A stretch of DNA of 64,000 nucleotides from Hypoxylon rubiginosum (taxonomy: Eukaryota; Ascomycota; Sordariomycetes; Xylariales; Hypoxylaceae), in assembly GCA_902806565.1 (NCBI GenBank), contig CADCXA010000051.1, positions 592,879 to 656,878 of the forward strand, read 5' to 3'. Every line of letters starts with the position of its first letter. The first letter of the stretch is position 1. The notes under the pieces were generated by a model. That model worked only from the letters and a program-made list of their open reading frames with translations, did not search any database and had not been told where the DNA came from. Both the position numbers and the translations under genes were made by a program. This document shows positions 63,326 through 64,000 of this stretch, in pieces.

Positions 63326-64000
63326 ATAATAAAATTATATATTATATTAATTTTTTATAAAAATAAATTTATATAAAACATTATATTATTTAGTTAATAT
63401 TTATTTTATTAATATTTAAAAAGTATTTTATAAATTTTTAATGGTAGATTTTTTAGTTAATATAAAAAAAACTAGTAATAAATTAATTATATTTATTAAC
63501 TATTACTTAATTTTAATTAAATTATTATTTAATTATAATTTATATATTTATTTTAATATAAAAGTCGTATTAATGTTTTTAAAATTATAATTATTAATTA
63601 AAATCTTTTATATAATTATTAATATATTTATATTTCTTTTAGTTTTAAAAATAATATTATATATAATATTAAATTTAAATATAATTTTAATTATATATTT
63701 TATAATTTATTAAGTTTTAAATATTAATTAAACTTTAATTTAATTTATATATTATTATTATATTAAAAAACTAAAACTTAATTATTAAGAAATATTATAA
63801 CGGTTAATATATTATTTATTATTAAGTTATTATAATATTTACTAGTATTTTAACTTATAAATATATTTAAAAGTTTATAACTTTTTTTAATATGTTTTTT
63901 TTATTTTAAAAACTAATTAAATATTATTAATTAATAATAAAATTAATATTAACTAACTTATAAAAACCTAACTAATAAAATTTTTATTTAAAATAAGTTT

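Larger units (their letters stand above)
45350..64000. repeat. extremely A+T-rich, RIP-like repeat block
   Basis: From about 45.35 kb to the window end, most 60-base stretches hold only about 2-8 G or C bases, and stop codons are dense in all six frames. Cluster genes next door are about 50% G+C. The change is abrupt. Such blocks are typical of transposon-derived DNA mutated by repeat-induced point mutation (C to T on both strands) in Pezizomycotina. I could not identify the original elements, terminal repeats or any intact transposase or reverse transcriptase. There is no gene in this block that I would support. Confidence 0.85.

Noticed and set aside
45350..64000. Mitochondrial DNA or misassembled organelle sequence
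   Set aside because: No mitochondrial genes, tRNAs or rRNA segments are visible. Dense stops and mutated-looking runs fit nuclear RIP better.
1..64000. CRISPR arrays, rRNA and tRNA genes
   Set aside because: None was recognised. The short tandem repeats present are microsatellites or the 11-nt arrays listed above.

Overview
The window is nuclear DNA from a filamentous ascomycete (Pezizomycotina, probably a Sordariomycete). The support is short 50-100 nt GT-AG introns, Zn2Cys6 regulators, multidomain iterative polyketide synthases (PKS), and an abrupt change at about 45.35 kb into an 18.6 kb, extremely A+T-rich block with no genes that looks like RIP-mutated repeat DNA. Genus cannot be decided from the sequence.

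Layout. Left flank (0.4-3.9 kb): NAD-dependent glycerol-3-phosphate dehydrogenase and a secreted protein of unknown function. A Zn2Cys6 regulator lies at 6.5-9.4 kb. The core biosynthetic cluster runs from 10.2 to about 42.7 kb: a highly reducing PKS (KS-AT-DH-degenerate cMT-ER-KR-ACP, 12 introns, minus strand); an AflR-like regulator (minus); a PKS-derived protein with SAT, MAT and a degenerate cMT but no KS, PT, ACP or TE (plus); a non-reducing PKS with KS, a broken MAT, PT, ACP, cMT and an esterase-type release domain but no SAT (minus); a glutathione S-transferase; a rhodopsin-like membrane protein; a cytochrome P450; an HxxxDG acyltransferase; and an O-methyltransferase. A 5'-truncated kinase-like fragment sits at the edge of the A+T-rich block (45.35-64 kb).

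How the genes may work together. The two neighbouring non-reducing PKS-type proteins are complementary. One keeps an intact starter-loading SAT (Cys138/His252) and an intact extender-loading MAT (GHSFG) but has no KS or ACP. The other has KS, PT, ACP, cMT and esterase, but no SAT, and its MAT has GHGLG in place of GHSxG and lacks the His-bearing GFHS block. The simplest reading is a two-subunit fungal non-reducing PKS whose acyl loading is supplied in trans, with the reducing PKS supplying the starter chain. The promoters of the reducing PKS and the KS-bearing PKS share a homologous block of about 110 nt, which supports co-regulation. P450, acyltransferase, O-methyltransferase and perhaps the GST would tailor the product. 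The compound cannot be named from sequence.

Exon coordinates were worked out by hand from splice signals and reading-frame continuity. Every multi-exon model given here for an intact gene sums to a whole number of codons. No database search was possible.
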